This document shows positions 1-6,715 of a stretch of DNA of 6,752 nucleotides, piece by piece. The notes under the pieces were generated by a model. It was not told the DNA's origin, made no database searches, and was given only the letters and a program-made list of their open reading frames with translations. The position numbers and the translations under genes are program-made. How positions within the stretch are numbered: position 1 is the first letter of the stretch; each line of letters begins with the position of its first letter. The DNA is from an uncultured Lachnospiraceae bacterium (GTDB lineage Bacteria; Bacillota; Clostridia; Lachnospirales; Lachnospiraceae): positions 7,280 to 14,031 of the forward strand of contig CAJUII010000059.1 in the NCBI GenBank assembly GCA_910586405.1. Direction: 5' to 3'.

Positions 1-12
1 CAGCATACTGGT

Positions 13-3000
13 TTACCATTTCATTTTTTTCGCTGTAATCCGAAACGTTCCTGTCTTCGTTCCACCGTATTCACCAAGTCCGTGAATCGTGATTTTGGCT
101 GTTCCCTTCTTCACATTGTTGGTATATCCTACGATTTCGTATTCATTGTTCTTCAATGTCCTACTCTGTCCATTTGCCTTAATGGTCACTTTGATGTCCG
201 CGGCTGCCGGCTTGACTTCTTCCCCGGTATACTGCTGCGATGTCACCACGATCTTTGCTTTGGACAAATCCCTGTCGTTTGCAATAATTCTAAAGAGTGC
301 GGCTGCCTCACCTTCATAGCTGCCTTTCCCCTTCACAATCGCCTTGACGACAGTACCAACTGCCGGTGCATTCTCGATCTTTGCACCATCTGCCAGCGTA
401 TAGGACACAATATCATAATCTGTCCCTTTCTTCAATGCCTTACCGTTCAGGTCCATGACAGACAGTTTTGTCTTGTCATACTTCTTCGCATTCTTTTCTA
501 TGACATCGGAAGCTGTTATCACCAGATTTTCAAGCTGCTGTCTGCCGACTTTAAAGGTGGTTGTCACAGAGCCTTTGTAATTTCCTTTGCCTTTGATCAC
601 GACAGTTGCCATCGCACCGACCTTCTTGTTATTCTTATAAGACAATGTATAATCAATACCTTCTACTAATCCGACTTCGTTATAGGACGCCTTCAGCACT
701 GCGTCTGTCAGTCTGCTGCCATTCTTAGCATATGGCGCCGTAATATTGGAAGCATACTGGAATTTTCCACTTGCATTTTCCTTGATGTCAAATGCTGCGA
801 TCTTGAATGACTTTTTGACAGTTCCTGTGTATCCCTTCATTCCTTTGACAATCACGGATGCGGTGCCAGCATTGATATTATTCTGATATTCGACCGAATA
901 ATCTGTTCCTTGTTGGAGTCCGCTGACAGTCACAGCAGGGCGCTGTTCTTTTCCTGTATACACCAGACTCGTCGCATTGCTCAACTGGACATTCTTTGCT
1001 TTGAGCGCTGTACCTGTGATCTTGAATGAAGCTGTTTTATCACCGACGTATTTCACTTTTGTTCCTGTGATGGTCACGGTTGCTGTCTGGCCTGCCGCCG
1101 TGTTATTGCTGTATCTCACTGTATAGTCTATACCCTCGGTCAGTGTCGCACCTTTGTATGTCACGGTGACTTTCGGTTCAATCTTCTCCCCATATTTCTG
1201 ACTTGGAATTTTCTTGATCTTCACTTTGCTCATCAAGATCTGGTCTGCGCTGGCAACGATAAATTCCGCTTTCCTGCTGCCGGTGTAATTGCCGCTGCTG
1301 GTCGCTTTTACTTCGATCTCATAGATTCCTGGTGTTGTGTACTTGCCAGTCTGTGCAACGATCACATAATCTTTATTTAACTTTAATTTCACACCGCCGC
1401 GTATCACTTCTGGGTTTGGCTGCGCAGGTCTGCCATTTTTCGGCGCTGTCACTGCCGGAACAGATACAGTAATATCCTCGTCACTGAGATCTTTTTTCAG
1501 GATTTTGAACGTTTTCTCCACGCTGTCTGCATAGTTTCCTTTTCCCTTGATGACGATGGTCGCTGTTCCTGCGTTGATATTATTCTTGTAAGCGAGCGTG
1601 TAATCTTTGTTTAAATCAAGCAGCGTACCGCCGTCGTACACTCTTACTTCCGGGCGCAGCGCTTTCCCTGTATAGATAAGATCATCGATATCCTCCGCCC
1701 AGAGTCCGTCTTTTACGATGACAGAGGGCTTGTTTTTCACAAGTCCGTCAAATGCCGCTTGCAGCGCATTTTTCGCGCTGTCAATCTCTGACTGCGATGC
1801 ATCGGACTTCTCTGCGATCTCTTTTGCCTTTAACAATGCCGTTGCAAAAGCGTTCCATGATTCCTCGGTGTACTCCTCCTTGTTCAGATTCTCGTATGCT
1901 GTGATGAGCTTCTTGAGTTCTGTGGTATCTGGACCTGTGCCGGGCGTTGATGGCTGTTGTTTTAATTTCAGGTTATCAAATGCTGCCTTGAGTTTCTCGT
2001 ATGCCTCGTCTACCTCTTCCTGTGTCGCATTGAGCTTTTCCGAGGTTTCTTTTGCGGCTGCAAGCGCCTCTGCAAAAGGTTTCCAGCTCTCCTCGGTGTA
2101 GTCGTCCTGTTTGAGGTTATCGCAGGCTTCGATTTGTTTGTTGAGGGGGGTGAAGTCAGTCGGAGATTCTGATGTCAATCCCTTCTGTGCATCCTTTAAC
2201 TGCTTCGCAGCAATATTTACTGCCAACTGAGTCGCATTTGCATCCGCTGCCACGGTCTTTGCCGCTTCCAGTGCATCTTGGAAAGCCTTCCAGCTTTCAT
2301 TCGTATAGGTGTCCTGTTCTATTGTTTCACAGGTTGCTATCAATTCATTTAATGCTGTGGTATCCACCTGATCCGAAATTGACTCAAAAACAGCACTGAT
2401 CACGACATTTCCATTTGGCATAGCAAAAATTTCTTCTGTTGTTTCCACAATTGTGTCACTGTATGTCAACACTGCCCTGTTGTTTGCCTCATCATAGGTC
2501 GAGGTTCCATGTATATCTGGTAAAATTGCGCTGTTTACATGTTTTCCAGCAACAGTCAGTGTTGAAATTTTATATCCTGTATCTGGTATCACAGTCACAC
2601 GGATTTTCTCACCGCCAACTGCCTTCTTACGGTTCACAGTCACGCTGCCTGTCCCTTGCTCAATATCTTCATCTACGGTGATATCAAATGTACCATACAG
2701 ATACAGATCATCTATTGTTCCCCATGCACCGCTCTCTGTCGATATGACATGCATTCCGACGGTCAGATAATCGCCTTCCTCGATTTCAATATCTGTAATT
2801 TCTGGATTCTGCCAATTATTAAATCCATCCAATGAGCAGTACTTTTCGTAGCTTTTCTTCTCTGTTCCATCTGTATCGTAGACGGTTGCTATCGCGTATT
2901 GCAAATCAACCGATGCTGCTCCGCCGCCTTGTATATATCCGCCAAATATATATTTACCAGCATCAAGATCTTTTACCGTCTGTTTCACCGTAAAGTTTAT

Positions 3001-6000
3001 TTTATCCTCGCTCCAGAAATGCAGTCCATAAGTGCCATTTCTTGGGTCCTCTTTTGAGCGTTCAGCAAGCTCTGAGATTACCCAATCTGACATATCACTG
3101 TCCTCAAATCCTGGATTTGACAGCATATTCTCTCCGACAGGCATTTTCACTGTGATCATCAACGTAACTGCATAGTACCTTGTCTGAGGCGTTCCATCCT
3201 CCAACGTATAATCACATTTCACCTGCCCCCTGACTTTGTATACCCCCTGCTGTTCTGTGTTAACTTGAGCCTGATCTTGCTCATCCCATTCAATAGGATA
3301 CTCTTTCTTGCTATGATCATTAAATGTCACTACAGTAGTCTCTGGATAGTCGATTGTCTGGTCTATCTCAACCGTGATATCCAGATCCCGCTCAACTTCC
3401 ATCACTGCCAGATCTGCCACTGCGCCAGTCCTGATATAGTTATAGATCTTCGCTGTTGGAAGTGCGTATCCATCAAAGTCAAACCATGATTGATTGTCTA
3501 TCGCACTGCCGCCGTACCACTTTCCTGCATCATCAGGGTCATACTCCGCCGAGTAGCTCGACGCCCATCCAGAGCCGTATTTTTCCCATAATTCTTTATT
3601 TTTGTTATAGTATTCTTCGTCAAGATTTCCGTCTTCATCATATACATAATAAGGAGAGATCCATGCAGGCTCCCAGTAAAATACACCAATACTGCTTCCT
3701 GCTGTCACACCTTCTTCATTATTGACTGCATTTGTGGCATACACGACATCTCTGAGCTCATCCGCCTGTCCCTGAATGGAAATTCCATAGGCTGTAGGCA
3801 GATTCTTTCCTTTTGCCACTGTATTGCCATGTCCGTCTCCGTCATCCCATGTCGTCGCCCATGATGTCTCTGCAACCATGACTTTTTTTCCATACGTTTT
3901 AGCTACATTTGCCAAAACTTTTGTCAAATTCTCCGTCGTCCCATGCCAGAACGGATAATAAGAGCTTGCGAATACATCATAATCCACTGCGTTCTCATCT
4001 AGGTTCTTTGCTATATTGGCATAACTTCCTTCTCGCTCTGGATTCGTAAAATGCAGTGCCACAAGACAATTCTCATCAAAATCTCTCACGGCTTTGCTTC
4101 CGGCATTGAAAATCTTTGCCCTGTTCGCCCAAGCTGTCTCGCCGCAGATTCCGTTTGTCGTCTCGTTTCCTACCTGCACCATGCCAACCTGAACGCCGTA
4201 TTCTCTGAGCTCCTTCAGACTGTTCAGCGTGTACTCATACACTGCCTTTTCCTTGTCCTCAATGGACATCCCTTCCCATGCTTTGGGTGCCTTCTGCTTA
4301 CTTGGATCTGCCCAAAAATCAGAATAATGGAAATCAATCAAAACTTTCATGCCTGCATCTGTCGCCAGTTTTCCTAATTCTTTTGCTTTGTGCAGATCAG
4401 AATTGCCACCGCCGTATCCATTTCCACTGCCGTTTTTCTCATAAGGATCGTTCCACACACGAATACGTGCCCAATTTGTACCGCCATCATACAGATATTT
4501 AAAAAACGCTGCATCGGACAATTCATTTCCATCCTCATCGCAAAAAACAGTTCCACTCTCTCTTAATGCATAATAAGACGATAAATCTGCCCCTGTGATA
4601 AAGTCATCCGCCAATGGCACTGGCTGTACATTGACCGCTGCATCGACACTCGCTTTGGGAATCAATGCATCGATTGCATCTTGCAGCGCCTTGTAGGATG
4701 TCTCAATCTCATCAACACCCGGCTTTTCTTTTGCAAGTACAGTCTCTGCATCCTCCAGCGCCTTGCTAAACTTCAACCAGCTTGTCGGTCTGTAATCCTC
4801 TTCCTGATACTCCTTTTTTGCCTTGTCAACAAGTTCCTGTAACATCGCTGCCGTCACTTCTCCGTCTGCTTCGGCTGCTTCTATAGAGTCGTACATTTTG
4901 TCATTTTTGACGAATACACTTCCATTCGTTCCTGCCGCGTCAATAATCGCCTGGTAAATATCTTGATTATTCCAAAAACTTATCTTGGTCAAAGCATCGT
5001 CTTCCGCCAAAGCCCTATGCTCTGTCACTCCATCTTGTGTTGTCTCAGTTCCGATCTGGGTAATAAATCCGTCTCCATTATATCCTTTGCCAGCATCTTC
5101 GCCGACCGTTACGGGGATTGTGTACCAATTGTCATACCCCTTATTGACCTCTGCATCTGTGACCTCATCCAACACATATGCCTGATAGGACCAGTCAGCC
5201 TCTCCTTGGATCAGACTTACGGCGTCTTTGGTAGAGCGAACATAATCTTTATTCCACGTTGACAAATACAGATTGTGTCTTTCTGTCTCAGTATCTGTCT
5301 CCTTGTACGCTGTCAGTGCTTCGGAATAATAGTATAGCGTGGCTGACAGGACCTCTGGGTCTTCACCTGGACTTTGTGATTCTGCTTCGTCAATCGACGC
5401 ATATCCCACATTGTTCTTAAAAGCACTATATTTCTTGGAGAGTATATCTATATAATTTTGTGGATAATTCCATCCATCATAATTTATCACAGGAGTTGTG
5501 TCTGTTGTCTTATAAACTTTAAATCCGTTGCTGCTCTTCTCCCCTTTCACTACTGTTTCTTCTGCAATTGTAAACTCAATACTATACCATCCTGAAACTC
5601 CTTCTACTGAATCCATTTTATAGAGAGGCGTATCACTGCCCGTCCATGTTGCAATCTCCGTGTTTTGTTCTGGGTGATCTAGCGATATACTGTCTCCCCA
5701 CTTATAAAAACCAACTTCATCTGTCTCGGATAATTCGCCTACATAAACTTGAAGATTTATCTGAACGTCCTTAAAAGTATTCGTTTCATCAGATGGCGCT
5801 TGTGACTCGGCTTCATCTATAGATGCATATACCGTTCCACTCTTAAAAGCACAATCTTCCCCTGCACTCAATTTAGAATAGACATTTTCATTATTCGCAT
5901 AAATACATTTTTTCGTTCCTGATGTAGTATCCTGCGCCTGTGTATGAACATCAAATCCATATGATGATCCTGTCTTGGAATCATCATAAGTCACGGAAAT

Positions 6001-6684
6001 ACTATACCATCCATCACGCCCTGATACAGCTGCCATTGGATAAGCATCTCCCGGTTCCCAAAACGTCCAATCTGGGGCAGGATCAGACTTACCACTTGTG
6101 CCGAGCATCTGACCATTACCAGTTTTCCAGAAATTAACGGCAATCTTATCACCTTCCTCTACCTCCAAGTCACCAACATACAAGTAAAACACTGCCTCTG
6201 CTGTCACACGACTATCCGCCTCTGGCTGAAGTTCTTCTGTACCTGTCTCTTCTTCCTCAGCCTGTACATCCTCCTGTGTACTTACTGCCGCTGTTGTCCC
6301 AACTTCGCTTTCTTGGCTCTCCGAAGATGTCACTTCCACTTCACTCGAAGTATCACTTTCTTTTGTCTCTTCTGCACGCTCTGTCTCAGCATCTGTCTGT
6401 GTCTCACTGGCAAGTACTTCTTCTGCCTCAGACGATGCCTCTGTCACACGCGCGCTCTCAACCTCCGCGCGCTCCCCTGCTGTCTCATCAACAGATGCCG
6501 TCTCTGCACTGTTACTGGTTTCTTCTGCGTTTTCTGTTTCCTGTGACTGTTCTGTCTCATGTGTCTGTTCGGACTCTGACGCATACACTGACAGTTCTGG
6601 CACTGATATGCCTGAGAACAGCATGGCAGTGCACAGGACACCACATAAACTCTTTCGCAAAAACTGTTTCAAACTTTTTCTCAT
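13..6684 (-). CDS. Giant secreted multi-domain GH53 endo-beta-1,4-galactanase
   Basis: Complete 2223-residue protein, ATG at 6682-6684 and TAA at 13-15. It is expected to cleave internal beta-1,4-galactosyl bonds in type I arabinogalactan and pectic galactan (EC 3.2.1.89 activity), outside the cell. Seen in order: signal peptide 1-35, Glu/Ser/Thr-rich linker 36-159, three related modules 160-610, FIVAR 611-676, GH53 about 691-1089, Big_4-like 1090-1181, CBM61-like 1184-1333, B-repeat-like 1334-1437, three FIVAR 1438-1651, and Ig-like repeats 1655-2220. The catalytic pair is E841 (VGNE) and E939 (VMVAETSW). The start is supported by AAGGAGG six bases upstream and by the signal peptide that follows directly. 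Secreted GH53 enzymes are commonly about 400 residues, so over 80 percent of this protein is accessory. The frame is open throughout, with no frameshift. There is no LPXTG motif, SLH domain or C-terminal membrane segment, so surface retention is unexplained. Only 12 bases follow the stop, so no terminator or neighbour can be judged. The enzyme class is well supported; the roles of the accessory modules are inferred. Confidence 0.95.
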   Translation of the reverse strand: MRKSLKQFLRKSLCGVLCTAMLFSGISVPELSVYASESEQTHETEQSQETENAEETSNSAETASVDETAGERAEVESARVTEASSEAEEVLASETQTDAETERAEETKESDTSSEVEVTSSESQESEVGTTAAVSTQEDVQAEEEETGTEELQPEADSRVTAEAVFYLYVGDLEVEEGDKIAVNFWKTGNGQMLGTSGKSDPAPDWTFWEPGDAYPMAAVSGRDGWYSISVTYDDSKTGSSYGFDVHTQAQDTTSGTKKCIYANNENVYSKLSAGEDCAFKSGTVYASIDEAESQAPSDETNTFKDVQINLQVYVGELSETDEVGFYKWGDSISLDHPEQNTEIATWTGSDTPLYKMDSVEGVSGWYSIEFTIAEETVVKGEKSSNGFKVYKTTDTTPVINYDGWNYPQNYIDILSKKYSAFKNNVGYASIDEAESQSPGEDPEVLSATLYYYSEALTAYKETDTETERHNLYLSTWNKDYVRSTKDAVSLIQGEADWSYQAYVLDEVTDAEVNKGYDNWYTIPVTVGEDAGKGYNGDGFITQIGTETTQDGVTEHRALAEDDALTKISFWNNQDIYQAIIDAAGTNGSVFVKNDKMYDSIEAAEADGEVTAAMLQELVDKAKKEYQEEDYRPTSWLKFSKALEDAETVLAKEKPGVDEIETSYKALQDAIDALIPKASVDAAVNVQPVPLADDFITGADLSSYYALRESGTVFCDEDGNELSDAAFFKYLYDGGTNWARIRVWNDPYEKNGSGNGYGGGNSDLHKAKELGKLATDAGMKVLIDFHYSDFWADPSKQKAPKAWEGMSIEDKEKAVYEYTLNSLKELREYGVQVGMVQVGNETTNGICGETAWANRAKIFNAGSKAVRDFDENCLVALHFTNPEREGSYANIAKNLDENAVDYDVFASSYYPFWHGTTENLTKVLANVAKTYGKKVMVAETSWATTWDDGDGHGNTVAKGKNLPTAYGISIQGQADELRDVVYATNAVNNEEGVTAGSSIGVFYWEPAWISPYYVYDEDGNLDEEYYNKNKELWEKYGSGWASSYSAEYDPDDAGKWYGGSAIDNQSWFDFDGYALPTAKIYNYIRTGAVADLAVMEVERDLDITVEIDQTIDYPETTVVTFNDHSKKEYPIEWDEQDQAQVNTEQQGVYKVRGQVKCDYTLEDGTPQTRYYAVTLMITVKMPVGENMLSNPGFEDSDMSDWVISELAERSKEDPRNGTYGLHFWSEDKINFTVKQTVKDLDAGKYIFGGYIQGGGAASVDLQYAIATVYDTDGTEKKSYEKYCSLDGFNNWQNPEITDIEIEEGDYLTVGMHVISTESGAWGTIDDLYLYGTFDITVDEDIEQGTGSVTVNRKKAVGGEKIRVTVIPDTGYKISTLTVAGKHVNSAILPDIHGTSTYDEANNRAVLTYSDTIVETTEEIFAMPNGNVVISAVFESISDQVDTTALNELIATCETIEQDTYTNESWKAFQDALEAAKTVAADANATQLAVNIAAKQLKDAQKGLTSESPTDFTPLNKQIEACDNLKQDDYTEESWKPFAEALAAAKETSEKLNATQEEVDEAYEKLKAAFDNLKLKQQPSTPGTGPDTTELKKLITAYENLNKEEYTEESWNAFATALLKAKEIAEKSDASQSEIDSAKNALQAAFDGLVKNKPSVIVKDGLWAEDIDDLIYTGKALRPEVRVYDGGTLLDLNKDYTLAYKNNINAGTATIVIKGKGNYADSVEKTFKILKKDLSDEDITVSVPAVTAPKNGRPAQPNPEVIRGGVKLKLNKDYVIVAQTGKYTTPGIYEIEVKATSSGNYTGSRKAEFIVASADQILMSKVKIKKIPSQKYGEKIEPKVTVTYKGATLTEGIDYTVRYSNNTAAGQTATVTITGTKVKYVGDKTASFKITGTALKAKNVQLSNATSLVYTGKEQRPAVTVSGLQQGTDYSVEYQNNINAGTASVIVKGMKGYTGTVKKSFKIAAFDIKENASGKFQYASNITAPYAKNGSRLTDAVLKASYNEVGLVEGIDYTLSYKNNKKVGAMATVVIKGKGNYKGSVTTTFKVGRQQLENLVITASDVIEKNAKKYDKTKLSVMDLNGKALKKGTDYDIVSYTLADGAKIENAPAVGTVVKAIVKGKGSYEGEAAALFRIIANDRDLSKAKIVVTSQQYTGEEVKPAAADIKVTIKANGQSRTLKNNEYEIVGYTNNVKKGTAKITIHGLGEYGGTKTGTFRITAKKMKW
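25..1722 (-). repeat. C-terminal array of about seven Ig-like repeats (residues 1655-2220)
   Basis: Repeats of 73 to 87 residues lie at about 1655-1729, 1730-1812, 1813-1891, 1892-1964, 1965-2047, 2048-2134 and 2135-2220. The shared pattern is Y-T/x-G-x-x-x-x-P-x-V-x-V, then L-x-x-G-x-D-Y-x-x-x-Y-x-N-N, then G-T-A-x-V-x-I-K-G-K-G-N-Y-x-G, ending F-K/R-I. Repeats 1, 4, 5 and 7 fit best; repeats 2 and 6 are divergent and lack the NN turn. Such arrays are frequent at the C-termini of large secreted Lachnospiraceae proteins, and a stalk or wall-association role is a reasonable inference. The protein ends in the basic tail KKMKW. Confidence 0.8.
1732..2373 (-). repeat. Three tandem FIVAR modules (residues 1438-1651)
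   Basis: Three head-to-tail helical modules occupy about residues 1438-1504, 1509-1575 and 1586-1651. Each carries L-x-x-x-I/L-x-x-C/A/Y-E/D-x-L/I, then a near-identical turn (DTYTNESWKAF, DDYTEESWKPF, EEYTEESWNAF), an A-L-x-x-A-K helix, an A-[TS]-Q turn (NATQ, NATQ, DASQ) and a final A-x-x-x-L-x-x-A helix. Modules 2 and 3 are joined by a Pro/Gly/Thr linker (QQPSTPGTGP). Cys1452 and Cys1521 sit at equivalent positions in the first two, where the third has Tyr. They form a probable rod between the binding modules and the C-terminal Ig repeats. Confidence 0.88.
2374..2685 (-). other. B-repeat-like beta domain (residues 1334-1437)
   Basis: The order of motifs matches the bacterial repeat type found in many Firmicute surface proteins: GTGSVTVNRKKAVGGEKIRVTVIPDTGYKISTLTVAG, then a variable insert, then IFAMPNGNVVISAVFE. 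Hallmarks are A/V-G-E-K/T-V-x-V-T-x-x-P-x-x-G-Y, L-T-V-x-G and F-x-M-P-x-x-N-V-x-I-x-A-x-F. The insert of about 35 residues between LTVAG and FAMP (HVNSAILPDIHG to IVETTEE) is longer than in a minimal repeat. A structural or spacer role is inferred. Confidence 0.75.
2686..3135 (-). other. Carbohydrate-binding module, probably CBM61 (residues 1184-1333)
   Basis: A beta-sandwich CBM is suggested by ENMLSNPGFED at the start, SDWVIS, NGTYGLHFWSED, the strand FTVKQTV, GKYIFGGYIQGG, and the end GAWGTIDDLYLYG, where the D-D-L/F-x-L-Y strand is typical. NPGFE openings occur in several families, including CBM4, 9 and 22. CBM61, known to bind beta-1,4-galactan and found with GH53 enzymes, fits best by context. 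W1201, W1224, W1291 and W1321 and several tyrosines are candidate sugar contacts. The CBM fold is well supported; the exact family is less certain. Confidence 0.7.
3142..3417 (-). other. Big_4-like bacterial Ig domain (residues 1090-1181)
   Basis: The segment has the pattern of Ig-like domain group 4: IDYPETTVVTFNDHSKKEYPIEWDE followed by GVYKVRGQV and a last strand YAVTLMITVKM. Usual hallmarks are a proline-led first strand, a T-x-x-D/N-x-S turn, a conserved V/I-x-W-D and G-x-Y-x-V-x-G. Such domains often directly follow catalytic domains in clostridial glycosidases and act as rigid spacers. It leads straight into the CBM. Confidence 0.8.
3418..4614 (-). other. GH53 endo-beta-1,4-galactanase catalytic domain (residues about 691-1089)
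   Basis: This is a (beta/alpha)8 barrel of clan GH-A. Recognisable family landmarks are FITGADLSSY at the start, WARIRVWNDPY (738-748) on strand 2, VLIDFHYSDFWADP (781-794), MVQVGNE with the acid/base E841 (codon 4162-4164), VMVAETSW with the nucleophile E939 (codon 3868-3870), and YWEPAWI (1003-1009) on strand 8. D948, D950, H952 and N954 in DDGDGHGN match the spacing of the calcium loop I recall from the Bacillus licheniformis galactanase. The stretch from WEKYGSGWASSY through DPDDAGKWYGGSA to FDFDGYALP is also typical of bacterial GH53. About ten acidic residues around DEDGNLDEEYY look like a small insertion after strand 8. All key residues appear intact, so an active enzyme is expected. 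Length is normal for the family. Confidence 0.96.
4657..4854 (-). other. FIVAR helical module 1 (residues 611-676)
   Basis: A charged helical segment shows the typical FIVAR pattern: an L-x-x-L-V-x-x-A helix (LQELVDKAKKEYQEEDY), then a P/T-x-S-W-x-x-F turn (RPTSWLKFSKAL), an A-x-x-V-L helix, and a closing Y-x-x-L-x-x-A-I-x-x-L helix (YKALQDAIDALIP). FIVAR modules are three-helix bundles common in cell-surface proteins of Gram-positive bacteria and act mainly as spacers; some relatives bind glycans. This copy stands alone between the N-terminal modules and the catalytic domain, apart from the three copies near the C-terminus. Confidence 0.85.
4855..5361 (-). other. N-terminal module C (residues 442-610), divergent copy
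   Basis: This third and longest copy has only weak similarity to A and B. It starts with SATLYYYSEALTAY, contains NLYLSTWNKDYV, and has the equivalent of the GWYSI motif as NWYTIPVTV at 519-527, followed by GDGFITQIGTETTQDG, which parallels the G-F-x-V strand of A and B. It ends with KMYDSIEAAEADGEV at 597-610, matching the YASIDEAE terminal motif. The extra 25 to 30 residues sit mostly before the central motif. Binding function is inferred from architecture only. Confidence 0.45.
5362..5784 (-). other. N-terminal module B (residues 301-441), putative carbohydrate-binding module
   Basis: This is the second copy of the module type. It shares INLQVYVGEL with the start of module A, the central GWYSIEFT at 365-372, a NGFKVYKTT strand matching YGFDVHTQ of module A, and the closing GYASIDEAESQSPGED, nearly identical to the end of module A (VYASIDEAESQAPSDE). 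The aromatics WGDS, WTGS and YDGWNY are candidates for sugar stacking. It has the same length as module A, about 140 residues, so tandem duplication followed by divergence is likely. Family not recognised. Confidence 0.55.
5785..6207 (-). other. N-terminal module A (residues 160-300), putative carbohydrate-binding module
   Basis: This is the first of three related modules. It begins with a beta-strand-like FYLYVGDL, continues with an aromatic-rich part (NFWKTGN, WTFWEPGDAYPM) and GWYSISV at 225-231, and closes with VYASIDEAE at 285-293. The PGDAYPM...GWYSI pattern recalls starch-binding CBM25/26-type beta-sandwich modules, but I cannot assign it to a named family. Two cysteines, Cys260 and Cys278, could form a disulfide. 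Its position in a galactanase and its exposed aromatics suggest glycan binding; that is inference. Confidence 0.55.
6208..6579 (-). other. Acidic Glu/Ser/Thr-rich low-complexity linker (residues 36-159)
   Basis: About 124 residues are dominated by Glu, Ser, Thr, Ala and Val, with recurring short units such as ETEQ, AEET, ASETQT and SSESQESE. No hydrophobic core or aromatic pattern is visible, so the segment is probably disordered. Such linkers at the mature N-terminus of secreted Firmicute enzymes are usually read as flexible spacers, and the Ser/Thr content would allow glycosylation. Function is inferred. It links the signal peptide to the first putative binding module. Confidence 0.8.
6580..6684 (-). 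other. Sec signal peptide (residues 1-35)
   Basis: The N-terminus has a basic n-region (RKSLKQFLRK), a hydrophobic stretch (about residues 12-27, LCGVLCTAMLFSG) and a likely signal peptidase I site after VYA at residue 35, just before a Ser/Glu-rich mature N-terminus. Cys14 and Cys18 lie in the hydrophobic core, but neither has a proper lipobox, so a lipoprotein is unlikely. The protein is therefore predicted to be exported by Sec. Confidence 0.9.
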
Positions 6685-6690
6685 TTGCTT

Positions 6691-6697
6691 CCTCCTT
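6691..6697 (-). promoter_or_regulatory. Strong Shine-Dalgarno sequence
   Basis: The minus strand reads AAGGAGG, a near-perfect anti-16S match, separated by six bases (AAGCAA) from the ATG at 6682-6684. This fixes the start of the galactanase gene and fits the strong sites typical of Firmicutes. Confidence 0.9.
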
Positions 6698-6715
6698 TTC
6701 CTTACAGCTTATTGT

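Noticed and set aside
1..12. Transcription terminator after the stop codon
   Set aside because: Only 12 bases remain after the stop and they contain no hairpin or T-run.
82..669. Plus-strand open frame of 195 codons opposite the C-terminal repeats
   Set aside because: It is fully antisense to the galactanase gene, has no clear ribosome binding site, and its Cys/His/Ile-rich translation resembles no family. It is a shadow of the real frame.
1718..2101. Plus-strand frame of 127 codons rich in Ser, Ala and Phe
   Set aside because: It mirrors the Ala/Lys/Glu-rich FIVAR helices on the opposite strand; its composition follows from that coding sequence, not from selection.
4051..4377. Plus-strand frame of 108 codons opposite the GH53 domain
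   Set aside because: It lies opposite highly conserved catalytic residues, lacks a start signal, and shows no domain or membrane pattern beyond chance.
6622..6654. Possible lipoprotein signal at Cys14 or Cys18
   Set aside because: The residues before either cysteine (KSL and GVL) do not fit the L-A/S-G/A-C lipobox, and a better signal peptidase I site follows at VYA (residue 35).
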